Shown here: piece by piece, positions 11,415 to 23,634 of the stretch
How the letters are laid out: each line of letters starts with the position of its first letter
Numbering within the stretch: the stretch's first letter is position 1
Assembly (NCBI GenBank): GCA_001414485.1
Contig: LLEY01000156.1
Coordinates: 80,485 to 144,484 of the forward strand
Direction: 5' to 3'
DNA: 64,000 nucleotides
Origin: Calycina herbarum
Lineage: Eukaryota; Ascomycota; Leotiomycetes; Helotiales; Pezizellaceae
The notes under the pieces: generated by a model
Databases searched by the model: none
What the model saw: the letters and a program-made list of their open reading frames with translations, nothing else
Told to the model about the DNA's origin: nothing
Program-made: the position numbers and the translations under genes

Positions 11415-13184
11415 ATGGTCGAAACACCTGGCGGCGTTTATGAGAAAACCATTGCCAAAGGTAAGGCCTTCTTTGAATTTGGGTCATGTTCTGCTAATGG
11501 CACAATACTAACATACCAAAAACAGATACAGATGCTGTCACCATCAACGACAACCAGGGGGCGGAAGATGGAGACAAGGAACACCTCAGCCCTGAGAGTC
11601 AAGGGAGAATGTGGAAACTCTATTCGCCTGGTATTTTTGAGCTCATCTCACCTTCCAAGGCCATGCAACAACTAACGAATTTATAGAACATTGGGAATTC
11701 TGCGATCAGCCGAACACTTCAGCAGAAAACATAGATCTTTCACCAGGTCTCAACAATGTGTTACGCTATGTTCATTGGGTTAAGGAGACACCCACAGAAC
11801 ACACCAAGTTTACGCTATTCCCACAACTGCCGACCGAGTGTAGAGACAAAATCTGGGAATTTTCTCTTCCAGCACCAAGAATCGTTTACCCTAGATGGAA
11901 AGAAGTCCATTTCGATCGCACAAACCCAACGGCAGGCCATGCATGTCTTCCCGTGTACCTAGGGCCCAAATACAACGCCCAACTTGGCAGAAGCATTAGA
12001 AGTACCTGCAGGGACTCACGCTCCGTGCTCCAGCTATATTACCATGCTTTGAAACAGGTTCAAAATATTGAGCCCCCGAGATCTTTGCACAAAGACGAAT
12101 TTACGGCCCAGATAAAACGTGAAGGACCCGTCTGGATCGATGGTAGACGAGACACATTGGTTCTCGAGACAGCACTCCTTGAGGTACTCGACCGTAAGAG
12201 CCTGAAAATAGACGTTTCAAGGATAAGAAACATCGCACTCGAGACTCTGGCCTCTGATTTCTCATCTTTACGCCCGACGGAAAGGTTATCGCCATATTTA
12301 TATCCGAATACTGCAAATCCGAAAGAAACAATATGGCACCGCTTTCAACAAGTTGCTCCTGATCTGAAAACCTTTTCGCTCATGTGCATTGACGATTCTG
12401 TGCATGATAGCCGAAAGGACAATGGCAATCCTTTCAGTGGAAGAAAAGGCGAGATGGTTCTACTGGATATGGAAGACCAAGGTTTAAGAGACTGCAGGCG
12501 CCATCTGAGAGCCAGAAAAGACCACCCCAAGCTCATTACCTCAAGAAAGCCGAAGAATTTCCCTGGTCTAAAACACAGAGAACCTATTTGGTTGATATGA
12601 CCGTCAGGTTACGGAAGGAATTCGATGAGGATCTTAGTAAAGATTCCAAAAAGTGGAAGGGCATTCGCTTTTCAATCACACACCTATTCAATGCCGAATA
12701 TGACTGGTGTTACGCCAAAGTTCGATATATGTCCCCAAAATCCAACTCAAGTTTCGCCTGTCGTAACCCAGTGGCTCCCCACCATGTGAAGATTAATAGC
12801 AAGGACTGCATCTTCTACACATTGGAGCCCATTGAAGCTTTTACGGGCGGACGCTATAACATTCGAGTACAGGATAAGCATTCCGGTACACTGTTCTATC
12901 TCACGAAGCATAATGGAGTTTGGAAAGATGCACATGCTACGAAAGAAAACTCTTTCCAAGAGCGAATATCTTCGTCTATCCATATCACTGCTGACCGAGA
13001 TGAGCCGAGAGAGGTGGATGGTAATGAAAGTCAGCTGGTTGTGGCTTCTACCGCACTCTGGAAAGACTATAACGCCGAGGATCATGGAAACTATCATTGG
13101 AAACAACTGAACAATAGAGGGGCTTGGGAGTTGAGACTCAGGAGCTTGCGGCATCAAGCATTTGCATTAGAAGAACGTGAATAG
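11415..13184 (+). pseudogene. 2EXR-domain gene, long subtype, with one frameshift
   Basis: Exons 11415-11460, 11526-11630 and 11687-13184; introns 11461-11525 (GTAAGG, CTAAC, CAG) and 11631-11686 (GTATTT, CTAAC, TAG), both phase 1. The first exons encode MVETPGGVYEKTIAKD and an acidic linker containing SPEHWEFCDQP. The 2EXR domain reads FTLFPQLPTECRDKIWEFSL...PRIV (E-C-R), then STCRDSRSVLQLYY. Near 12478-12490 the sense passes to another frame (RLQAPSESQKRPPQAHYLKK) that runs on through KKWKGIRFSITHLFNAE to the stop at 13182-13184. The offset equals loss of one base; no canonical intron fits. Repaired, the product would be about 549 residues, close to the intact relative at 33640. A base error in the assembly is the other explanation. 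Confidence 0.7.
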
Positions 13185-14379
13185 AACGAGAAGGGACTGG
13201 GTTTTTGTCGTCACATCAGGTGAGCTTGGGTCGGATAGTTAATATAATTGATTGCCTTGCAGTTTCTTTGCATGATCATGAAGTCCCTTAAAGTAACATA
13301 TAATCCTTTCACCAGTGTTCCGTACGCATTTGCTTTTAGGTAAATAAATGATCGCCATAGGGAACTGAAAGATTATTTTGAAATCCATGTTTTTGCTCCT
13401 TTACTATATGATCCGTGGATCTTCAATGGGGGATAGCATGTTTTTATACCGAGTGAGTAGAACCGCTACCTATCTAACAGTGATGAAACTTGAATATCGA
13501 TTTTATAAGAATCGTTTCGAAGTTGTACTAAAAGAGCAAGTGAGGTTTTGAGAATCCTTCGAAGCGAAATTCGACGAATGCTAAATCAAATCCCTATAGT
13601 AAAAACCAGGGTATTAATTCTCCCCGCCTAGCCTAGCCTGGAGGTCAGGCGAGGCTAGGGTAATCAGATTTCCAGAAATTGATCAAAAGATATTAGACAT
13701 AATATAATTTTACAAGAGATAGAAATCGTTATTTGCTAGTTATATTCTATCTTCTATTTAACAAATTAAGCGTTTTGACTTAACATAGCTTATTATATAT
13801 ATGAATGGAAAAAAACACGAAAAAGTCTACTTAGTACCAAGAGACGAGGAGAATCAAAACACTATTAAAAACTTCGATCGTAATAGTAAAATACTATTAT
13901 TAGTTTACTAGGCTTGAGAAAGTGGCTATAGACCTTCTAAAGATTTGTAGAAATTAATATTCACTGTTATTTAATAATTAACTTATATTGAACTAGTTAC
14001 TTAATATGAGTACAGGGATTATTTTAGCGTGTAGGTGTAATAGAAGATCCATGGTTAAGGAGACCTGAGTGCGATTTGATACCGTATTATGTAAGAAATC
14101 AGGGCGTATTTTTGCTCTGGCCCCCCTTTCCTGCCCGCTAATTGGTTCGTTCGTTGTTTTTAGTCCGTGCAGGTAAAAGGGGAAGATACCAGAGCGGCTG
14201 GGAATGAGATAAACTAGGTGGCACGTTGGTCTGAACGCCGTTCCGTAGCACTGATACCTGGACTGTTCCTCAAACACCAACTCATCTCCACAACAAAACA
14301 ATCTGAATCATATGAACCTTTCGATTTCATCGAGCTGATTTGAAGCTCTATGCTACCCCAGACCCATCAAGAGGCAAAT
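13185..14379. other. Intergenic; AT-rich decayed DNA in the middle
   Basis: No gene. A GC-rich hairpin sits at 13627-13659, followed by AT-rich sequence at about 13690-14010 that looks RIP-decayed but shows no identifiable element ends. The part from 14050 on is the likely promoter of the following 2EXR locus. Confidence 0.4.
13627..13659. repeat. GC-rich hairpin
   Basis: CCTAGCCTAGCCTG (13627-13640) pairs with CAGGCGAGGCTAGG (13646-13659), 13 of 14 bases, around a 5-base loop. It stands out from the AT-rich flanks. It may be an element end or a structured transcript end. Confidence 0.55.
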
Positions 14380-16609
14380 ATGGAAGTACGAAACACATGG
14401 GAAGAGCTGACAGCACTCAGCATCACTGATAAAGGTATGCTTTTCCCAACATTCCACCATCAGTGGTCCATCACCATGTGATACACCGAAGTATTGTTGC
14501 TACAACTTGAGCTCTAAATCGAGCCTCATAATTCCCATGCCCATGGAAACAGCTGAAAAAGTTCAGATCTAGGATCCGAAAATAATGTCAAGTTGAAGAC
14601 AAATCACGGAGACAGCACCTTGAACTTTGAAGAAGGGCGAAATGAAATACACCAGTTATCAACAGAAATTTCAGGAACTCAAAGTGGCGAAGAGCAAATT
14701 TAAAAGAGCATGATTTCCAAGGTTTACGATCCTGGTAAGTAACAGTCTCTCTTGTGAAAAACTAATGTTGGCTAACGTATATAATTAGAAAATTGGGATA
14801 TCCTACAGAGTATTAAAGAAGCCGTCGAAGTTACCGACGAAGGTGTCAGAATTCATTCTCAGCTGGGGAGGACAGCGTTGTTAGATTGTCCGGTCTCAAC
14901 TGAACCGACAAGCTTTACTCTATTTTCGAATCTCCCACAAGAACTCAGAGACAAAATTTGGAAGGACGCTCTGCCGGACCCAAGAATTGTTTGTGTGCAG
15001 CCTGTCCCGTTGTCAACATACCAAAGGTTACGTCGTTCCGAATGAAGGAAAAGAAAGGCGCGGTGAGGAAAGAATACTCAGTCCACTCGTCCACGTATGT
15101 CGCGAATCCCGAAAGGTTTTCCCTGAAAACTACAAACCAGTGAGAATCATCAAGGAACGAGAGGAGCCAGCAGATGATGACCCAGACTATATCTTCAAAT
15201 ATAGCATGGCACACGTCTTCATCAATTACAGCGCTGATACTCTGGTTTTGCACTAGGATATACTATAGCATTTGGATATATCAAGAATCAAGAGACTGGC
15301 CGTTATGTTGGGTGAAACCGCATACAGTCAGTTGCGATTTAACCTTTAATTCAGGCACTTTTTTGTGCTTTTTTTATTTTAAGGTTTTTCCCCTCTTTTC
15401 TTCGAAAGACAGAAAATAAAAGTAATCTAAAGGAGACAAAACCTAGCTAGAAAGAAGCGCTATAGTTACTTATCTCTTCTTATAACTTCTTACTATTTTA
15501 ACTTATATACTATAAAAATAATTTAAAGAATAGAAAAAGTTAGAAAAACCCCCTTTTCTTGAAAGTTTTTCACTTTCCCTATCCTAAGCTTACTAAGCTT
15601 AACTGCCTCTGGTAAGGCCTTATAAAAAGTAGAATATAAATATAAATTTCTATTTTATATATAAAAAGTTTATAGAGTAATAAATAATATAGAGCTCTTG
15701 TTTCCTGGTATCTAGAGTATACTAGTATATGTTGTTGTTTAGTAAAGAGTAAAATAAGATATAAAAGAGGGGAAAAGTAGATATTTTTTCAAAAAAGCAC
15801 GGTTTACAAAAAAAAAGCTGAATTCAAGGTTAAATCGCAACTGACTATACATCAATGCGGCTAGACAAGAAAGAACGCATATGCCCAACACATTTCCCTG
15901 GAACTCCATCCCGCAGCAGTGTCCACTCCTTGAGGAACTCTATGGCATCTTGTGCGACTCCTACGACTTAGGAATCTTCCATGATAACGGTGTTGGGGAT
16001 TCAGACTTGATCTTCTTAGACGATATCGACCTATCCATTCTTGATGCTAGGCGGTTTCTAGTGAGGAATTACCCCACTCCGGAGAGCTTTACCTATTGTA
16101 AAACAAAATTCAGCGATGCGGATTACCGGAAGGAAGAAAATATTCGGGACAACCCTCTCCAAAGACAAACCGAGTTACTGAGAGAAGAGCTCGACAGACA
16201 CGAGACAAAAAATGCACATTTTTGGGAGAAGGTCAAACTCTCTTGTGTTTTGCCAGCATTGAGATGCAAGGAATTATTCCACGCTAAACTCCACTATATT
16301 ACACCGAAACCCGGTTCGAATGTTGACAAGGGTTTTGAGAAGGAGAAGAATGGAGTCTACCCGGACTGGTATCGAGTTTGGGAGCCCATCTCAAAGATTG
16401 ACTCGATAGTTCTCTTAACGCCGTATCGAAACGGAATGTGCTGGGTTTGTCAGAAGGATGGTGCGTTTTGCGACGCAGAAAATATTCGTCCGAGAACGGA
16501 TAGCAGTGTCATCCCCAGGAGTATGATCACTGCATGTTCGACGAAGAAACGTCCCAGGCCACTCAGAAAGAATGAAAGAACTAAGCCATACTACAACTAC
16601 TACTTCTAA
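14380..16609 (+). pseudogene. 2EXR-domain gene, long subtype, broken by a MITE, stops and a frameshift
   Basis: Exon 1 is 14380-14434 (MEVRNTWEELTALSITDK); introns are 14435-14566 and 14735-14788, both phase 1, as in its relatives. Exon 2 has an in-frame TAA at 14701. Exon 3 carries the first 2EXR motif (FTLFSNLPQELRDKIWKDAL, E-L-R), then a frameshift between about 14985 and 15043, then the second motif LVHVCRESRKVFPENY (E-S-R) and AHVFINYSADTLVLH. Two TAG codons follow (15254 and 15266), both one C-to-T change from CAG. A 523-bp MITE is inserted at 15325-15847; precise removal with one TA restores an open frame (MLGETAYINAARQERTHMPN) that continues to a stop at 16607-16609. Function is unknown, as for the family. 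Confidence 0.85.
15325..15847. mobile_element. TA-flanked MITE (Tc1/mariner type) inserted in the 2EXR gene
   Basis: The left end CAGTCAGTTGCGATTTAACC and the inverted right end TAGTCAGTTGCGATTTAACC differ in one base. The inverted repeat extends about 30 bp, through AATTCAG. TA dinucleotides flank it at 15323-15324 and 15848-15849. The single end mismatch is a CpA-to-TpA change, as RIP would make. The 523-bp interior is AT-rich and has no transposase frame, so it depends on another element. Confidence 0.85.
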
Positions 16610-17315
16610 AAGGAAAGGCACCAAAGGTTATTCATTCTCTTCAAGCGCAGGGGTCACATCACGTATGAAAGATTAGATTTGCTACATTACATTGAAGGAA
16701 CTTTAATTGTTAGATTGTAATCTATTTTTTCTCAAAAGTGAAGAAAAAGGTCTTGCAACGTGACAGCTTGGAATCAGAGCAACCGTGAACAGCTAGTATT
16801 TTGCTTCTCATACAAAGCACCTGGTCGTCTCCCAACAGAGAAACATATAAATTTTTCGTGAATCGGTCGTAAGATTACACTTGTTTGGTGTAAAAGCAAT
16901 ATCTTAAATATATCTCAAGACAAACGTGCCACCCCTATAAGATTTACCTCATGATCTATCACATATATAAGCCATAATACAACCAAGGAGACTTACGTCG
17001 CTGGAAGTTAGATAATAGGGCAGTAATTCCAGGCATTGCATGTTACCTCACAGATTTATTTACATCACTCTCGCACTGGTAAAGTTACCTAGTCATACCC
17101 CCTTGGGCCTTTATATCTTCGGAACCCACTTATTTTTCTAATTTTTCTAATTTTATTCTCCCTTGTCTGTTTCTCTCTCATTAAATAACGAGTGAAGTCA
17201 CAACCGTGCCCGGTAGTGTAACACTAGCGCCCTCTCTGGATATAAATTGTCGGCCCAGACAGCACTGACTAATTTGAAGAGTTGGCGCCCAAGGTTCGTG
17301 CCAATATTGCTCATC
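16610..17315. other. Intergenic, nothing recognised
   Basis: This contains the 3' flank of the 2EXR locus and the promoter of the next gene. No element or gene was seen. Confidence 0.4.
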
Positions 17316-19193
17316 ATGAGTTCTCGCCTGCTTAATGCTCTTCGCTATCGACTTCGTCCATCTCTATTCTGCGGGAAATATGGTCATCCAATAGTAAACA
17401 TCCGCAATCAAAGCACAATTCACGACATGCCTCAACTTCGAGCGATCGGACCCGATGAAAAAGGCAAGAACTCTTAATTCTTGGAAGAATATTTGGTGCT
17501 AACTAGCTCAATAGAAGTTGATATGTGCCAAAACGATTTTGACTTCAACCTACCCGAGCTTCTAAAAGTCGCAGTTACTGCGACACCTGGTGGGCTCGCC
17601 CAGTATTGTATGTTTCAAGTTCACCCAAGCTGTTCCAAATTTATCTCTCATCGTCTCCTTGGCTTCTGTGACCGTTTCTCTTCCACTTACTCTAACTTGT
17701 CGCTCCGCAAAACCCCACACTAATTCAGGACAGGCACCAAAGTCCTCATGGTGAAACCAGGAAAGAACAACAATGGTTATCTTCTTACCATGAATAATGG
17801 TGCCGAGATATTCGCAAGGATTCCTCAAACTGGACCTGCATTCTATAAGATCGCCTCCGAGGTGGCAACTCGTCGATTTGTATATTTGACCTGCTATCTT
17901 CCTATCCTATTCAGACTTATACTTATTGAAGGACTTAGCTCACAAGCGTACTGGAGATTCCGATACCAAAAATTCTGGCATCCTCTCCACATTTCGACAA
18001 CTCAGTCGGATCGGAATATATCCTTGAGGAAAAGGGTCAAGGTGTACCTCTTGGAAAATTCTGGGACGACATTCATTTGCCTGGTGATGTCCGTCTCCGC
18101 ATCGTCAACGAAGTGACAAAATTGGAGAGTAAGCTTGCTGAAACAGTGTTCCCAAAGATTGGCAGTATTTATTGCTGTGTCGATGGTCCCTTTGACGAAC
18201 CAGTGTCATTTAAAGTCAGAAGTTCGGAAATCCCAAGTATAATTAACCGGCTTCCAGAGAACCTTCAAGACCCTGACAGCTCACACAGTATATGGACTAT
18301 TCAGGAACTCGCTATAGGACCATTGGTGGATAAAGCTTGGTTGAAAACAAGCAGGGGACCATGTGTGTACCATCTCTTTCCTATCTATTTTCGTTTCAGG
18401 AACTAAGTATTGGTAGACAAATCCCCACTCGATTATCTCAAAGGACTAAGCAAGAATGAGGTCATCTACCTCGAGAACACCACTCCTCTGAGTTCTACTT
18501 CACAAGCACTTTTGACCAAGTTGTTGAATCTTTATGAACTGCTGGCTCCTGCTATGGTCCCTCCTATCTTGCCAAACGTCGAGTTCAAGAAACAGCATCT
18601 AAACATAAAAATGGACGACTTCAACATTTGTCGACCGACCCTATGGCACCCGTACCTTGATGTGAACAACATCTTTGTCGATCCGTCGAGTAAGAAAATC
18701 ACTCAAATTATCGGTTGGCAGTCGGCTCAAATCCTCCCATTATATCTACAAGCCGGTGTACCACCAATTTTCGAACACACGGGAAAATTTTACCCTCCCG
18801 GAAAAAGGGGGGTTAGGAAACTTTAGAGCGCTTGAAGCAACGAAGAATACAAGCCGGGACTTCGTTCGCAATTGGTATGGTGAGGGAATTCACAAGTATT
18901 ACCTCGAGGTGAACATGGAAAAAAACCCCAGGAGTTGGGTGGCGTACATGTATATTGGCAACAAGTTGAAGAACAGGCAAACACGAGCACCCACAATCAT
19001 CAAACAGACTCGAACATGGAATGACGAAGCCATTTTCAGCCTGGAGTCAGCGTTGCGAGATGTAGTTTTACATTTCGATGACCTGACAGATCATACCCCG
19101 GGCATTGGACCATGTCCTGTTCAATTTACCAAGGAGGAAAACGAGCGTTTTGCGAGGGAGTCGGAGAAATGGAAGAGGTCAGGTAAGAAATAG
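17316..19193 (+). pseudogene. AIM9/FMP29-like phosphotransferase (APH fold), catalytically degenerate and frameshifted
   Basis: Six reading blocks: 17316-17463, 17515-17607, 17734-17879, 17939-18362, then 18408 onward with a frame change before 19193. Introns are 17464-17514 (GC-AG donor), 17608-17733, 17880-17938 and 18363-18407. The protein follows the fungal mitochondrial AIM9/FMP29 family: an Arg-rich start (MSSRLLNALRYRLRPSLF) as for import, FDFNLPELLKVAVTAT, YLLTMNNGAEIFARIPQTGP, SEYILEEKGQGVPLGKFWDD, and the catalytic region RPTLWHPYLDVNNIFVD...IIGWQS. Relatives have H-x-D-L in the catalytic loop and I-I-D-W-Q at the metal site; here both Asp are replaced (Y and G). In the run A5G6 at 18802-18812 one extra base causes a stop at 18824; with one base fewer the frame continues (GLGNFRALEATKN) to 19193. 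Likely a dead or repurposed copy. Confidence 0.75.
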
Positions 19194-20690
19194 AACTTCT
19201 GCTCTGGATTGTGTAAAAGGTTGTACAGGAAAGTTGTAGATAATAATCACCAAACCTCTCCTCTCCTTCTAAGCGAGGTTGTTTACACTAGCATTTTGTT
19301 TTTCGTTTGTCTGATTCTATGATCTTTTAAGCTCAATGAATCACAACTTGTGCAACTACTTGAAACCATTCGGAGATACTTACAAAGAGTTGGCCTAACT
19401 CGTTCTCCGGGAAATTGCCAATTCATGATTGGTTGTTGGAGTTGAATCCTAAACCATAATAACCCTCAAGGTGACTTTGTACGCAGATATATAGCAAGGT
19501 GGAATAAAGAACTTCTATCAAGAGACAAAACGATATATACGTGAAATCGCGGGGTAATTGGGAAAGAAGCAAACCCCACCTCGAGCCCGCTAACCACAGG
19601 GCTGCAGTTACGGGCTAGCTTGTCAGCAGCATGACAGCCTGAACTTTCTCCCAAACAACTTCAACCACTGTCAACACGACACAACGAGCCAGCTATCAAC
19701 GATTCGGCAGCGATTACCTAGTTTTCACAGATGTGAGACTGCATCGTCTTCTCATTGGAGTTCTAACGACACCATACTAGAGCCATACTCGCAGTTCCAG
19801 AACACTGGGCTGCTGTCAGCATAGTAGTCTGAAGACTTGAACTCCATTCAACACCACAGCGACCACCAGCTCATGGATTTCAGCTGGCAGATAATACCTT
19901 CCTCGAGCTCCTGCGCATGCGACACTGCGATTGACTCGGAACTCTCTCGAATCGTTCGAATCCCACAAACCCGGGCTTTCTTGCCACAGCCCTCCCTCGA
20001 CTTCCTCGACTCGGGCTTGGAGGGCGACTTCGGCACCGAAGTGAAGGCACCGAAAGCTGACGATGCCGGATGCATGGCGCAAAACTATACATGAACTTTG
20101 GGAACGATACTGGGAGACCAAAGAACCAGAGAATCGAGGCCGACGCGCGGGAAGGAATTGCTCATTTCCCGCTGGAATCTTGAGGTAGGATTACAGAGAT
20201 ACAGGTACAGGCATCAGCAGAGGCCCAACGAAATCAAAAGACGCGTTTTTCCCTAGGCACCAACACCAACATTGTTTCAAGTGGAACGACAGGAATGAGG
20301 CTATCATAGCGAAGGTATCTTTGCGCTCGCACGGAGAGTATCCAACAGCCTACGGCCGGATATTCCTCCGAAGTCGAAGGAGGCAACGTGCGAATGCGAG
20401 GGGCATTTTATTAATGACAGCTCGTTATTGGCCAGGTCGTAGCCCCGTTTTATAATATCCGTGGTGCTTTTCAATTCCCGGATGAGAGATACGCGACTGC
20501 TTGTCTTACGCCCGTACTTATACGTACAATGTTGTGAGGTTTGTTTTCTTTTTGGTATTCTACCCGTGAATAGATAAAGCTTCATTCTACTTCTCTCTAC
20601 GTCAAACTTCTTCACCAGCTACTCCCCATCTCTTTCCTAATTTTCAACTTTCATCTCCTTCACACCGCCCCTCCGGTTGAGAAACTCAAC
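19194..20690. other. Intergenic, no supported gene
   Basis: Overlapping short frames at 19816-20121 on both strands have no recognisable content. The last 100 bp are pyrimidine-rich (CTTTCATCTCCTTCACACC), the leader of the DUF2306 gene. Confidence 0.4.
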
Positions 20691-22023
20691 ATGGCGACCT
20701 CACCACTTCTTCGAATCACAGGATTCACGAAGACTTCCAATCTTGTTTATTTTTTCTTGACCGCCTTTGTGTTCTCTGTATTCTGCATGGCTCACGTCAA
20801 ATTCACGATATTCTGGAAGTTTCCCAGGGGAACGGGTGAAGAGTATTGGTATAGGGATATGGCGATGAGAATTGCCATGCAAGTCCATTTATACAGCGTT
20901 ATTCGTCAGTTTCTTCCCAATCGAACTTTCTTCGATCGAAAATACTTACAAAATAAAACAGCTGCTGGAATTCTGTTGCCCTTGCAATTCGTCCCTATGA
21001 TGAGGAGAAAATTTATCACGCTACACAAGTATTCTGGGAGACTGCTTTTTGTTCTGCTGATAATTGCAAACATCAGTAAGTGAATTCTTCATGATCTGGA
21101 CTAATTGAAGATTACTGACATGGTGAATAGCTGCATTGAAAGTTGGCCCGCATTCTGCAGGGGGCACAGTCGACACACAATCCGCCGTCGTGGTTCTTTC
21201 CTTAGCAAGCACAGTTGCGATATACAAATCCTGGAGTGGAATCCGCAACCTCCACATCGACCAACATCGCATCTGGGTAATCAGACTCTGGGCCTGGGTC
21301 GGCGCCGTAAGTATTCTCCCAACTCCTGGTAGACAAGAAAAGCGGCAGCGATCTTTCTTCTCGATGTTTTTCGGATGTTTTTACTCTATAGCAGAGTTCA
21401 AAGTATTAATCTGGTTATTCGGAACAATTGAAGTCGATTTTTCCAAGTTTCCAGGACGATACTTCCCGTTCTTCGAAATGGTTGGGAGAATGATTTGAGT
21501 TATCCCACGGGGCTGGAAGAATGGAAGCTATCCACTGCCGCTTTTATTGTCTACTGCGAGCCTAACTAGCTCCCAACAATCCTAACAATATGTTCAGATT
21601 CTCTCACTACGGATCATGCTGATGCCCCTCATCATCGGAATCATGATCTTCTCCCCGGGCAAATACCACTTCGCGAAATCCTGCGCGGAAATCATCTTCC
21701 TCTACCCAGAAGCCACCACGAATTCCACCACAATCGCAAATATGTATGAGAGGTATCCGATTTGTGCAAATCTTGGACCTGGGGTGGCGGAAAACACGTT
21801 CGTCGCGATTACGGCGTCGATGGCTAGTAAGCAGCGACCTGAGGAGAACGCTGCGATGTTCAATCTTACTTTTGGGGTGGCGTTTTGGTTGGGGTTAGTG
21901 ATTAATGTTTCGGCGTGTGAGATTTATTTGAATTGCACGAGGGAGGAGGATGAGAGACTGAAGAAGTTTAGTTTGTTGAGGAGGAAGGCTGCGGGGTTGG
22001 AGAAGGAGGGGAAGACAGAGTGA
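20691..22023 (+). CDS. DUF2306 family multi-pass membrane protein
   Basis: Three exons: 20691-21075, 21131-21306 and 21598-22023, giving about 328 residues. Intron 1 is 55 bp (GTAAGT...TAG). Intron 2 is 291 bp, long for this window, but its removal joins IDQHRIWVIRLWAWVGA to ILSLRIMLMPLIIG without changing frame. The core has the DUF2306 layout: a helix LVYFFLTAFVFSVFCMAHV, an invariant-type MRRKFITLHKYSGRLLFVLL, GPHSAGGTVDTQSAVVVLSL, then DQHRIWVIRLWAW and a late helix TFGVAFWLGLVINVSACEI. Members are predicted plasma-membrane or organelle proteins of unknown function. The start ATG has a good fungal context (CAACATGGC). Confidence 0.85.
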
Positions 22024-23634
22024 GGTTGAGAATGAAGATTTAGCTGGTTTCGGTGGCGTGATTCTTTCGGTGTACAAAAGCAATAGACGTTGATTTGAGA
22101 GAGCCCCTTTTCTTGTCATACCTTGGTGGTGTTCAGCAAGCGCTGAATCCGTCTGTCGTGGAGACCGGGAGGTGGAAATGCGTCCAGTCTTTTCCAGACG
22201 ATTAGAAGTTGTACGTCAGATACTCGTACCTTCCCAAACGGGATGCATATACCTTGTGTTATTCTGAACCCTGGCAACCCTGTCTCCTGCTAAGAGGAAA
22301 TTTTGGTGAGTGAAGAAATTCTCAGGGTAGTGACGAAGGCTAACTGTTTTCGGTTTGGGTCCAGACGTTGGGCTCTCGAGGTCGCGCCTTCCCTCACCAA
22401 ACTATCGCATCGCTTCGAGCATAGATTCTCGTTGTTGCGGCATTCGCGCATTCAAGTCACAAGTACCTCTCCCTAGCTCTTACCCCGCGATATTGACCAT
22501 GTGCATCACCAGGATGTCAGACCAAAACGGCCCGTTTACAATCCACCCCCCTCTTGAATTTCTCCTAGCCTCAACAATATTCCGAGGCATCCTTCCGATG
22601 TTCATGCAATTAATCTACATTTTGTATCGAAAGTCCCGAAACCGCGGACGAACGAGATTGAAAGGGTTTAGTTCAAGTTGCATCGCTTTCATGTGCTTCC
22701 CTGCTTTGCTGCAAAATATGGGGGTCTTGTGAGTTCAAATCAACGCCAAATGCTCGTTCTTTTCTTTCCCGAGGCGCGATCTTGGTCACGAAAGATGTGA
22801 TGGAGACGGGGATAATGGCTAGTTCCCCATATTTTCAAAACGCCTTCCTGATCGAAAGATCTGGTGAACGACATGCTATCCCCAAGTGGTGCGCTACATT
22901 ATATGGTTTGAATGCGGCGCGACAGCTTTTGTGGGGTATAGGTATATTGTTGGACCGGCTCTGTACCGGGCTACAGCTTCCAAGTTGCGACCCCTTGAAG
23001 GCGTTCGCTTCTCTCTCGGCACTAAAGCTTGCACGAAGCTTCGCACATTGGCAAAACATCCTCTAGGTACCCCTGAATCTTCTTTTCAATGTAATTTTTC
23101 CACCTTGAAGCTTTGGAAGTATCCTTGTGCTTCCGCGCTTGTGGATGGTTAGTCGGATGTTGACTCTAGTCATCGGGCAGGCACGATGCTTCATCGCTCC
23201 TTCCCTCCAACCATTCCTGGTCCGGATGCCGGTACATGACATCAAAATTTACTGAATATTCTCACGATGTGTCCAACATATTTCTCGAACTTCATCATGT
23301 GTTAACCCGGATCACGACCTGGACATCGGTGTGTAAATCCTCTGCAACATCCCCTCGTTCGTGCATAGTCAGAGCACGCTTGCACTTGTTGGACCTGCAT
23401 TATCGATCTCTTCAATCTTTCTTCCAAGCTTGTGACCATTCATACCCCAGTCGCTCTCTTTTGCTTCACGGCCATCTTTCACTTACAGGATACCCCGCAT
23501 TGTCCAGTTCGTTCAGTATTCCACCGATAAAATATTCATAACGGCCACAGTTCCTGGCGTTCAACACAAAATATCGACTCATCTGGATTTGGAAACTCGT
23601 CTGACAACCCTTCTTTCATCATTAAACCTCAACG
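22024..23634. other. Intergenic; orphan open frames of doubtful status
   Basis: On the plus strand, 22355-22732 contains a hydrophobic stretch (FLLASTIFRGILPMFMQLIY) followed by a basic patch (YRKSRNRGRTRLKG), and 22782-23066 reads on in a different frame (ATLYGLNAARQLLWGIGILL). Together they could be the remains of a membrane-protein gene with lost introns or frameshifts, but I do not recognise the family. The stretch from 23240 to 23634 is the promoter and leader of the glutaminase gene. Confidence 0.35.

Noticed and set aside
12456..12497. A short intron explaining the frame change in the 11415 gene
   Set aside because: The only GT...AG pair (donor GTTCTA, about 40 bp) lacks a fungal donor and branch site; a frameshift is simpler.
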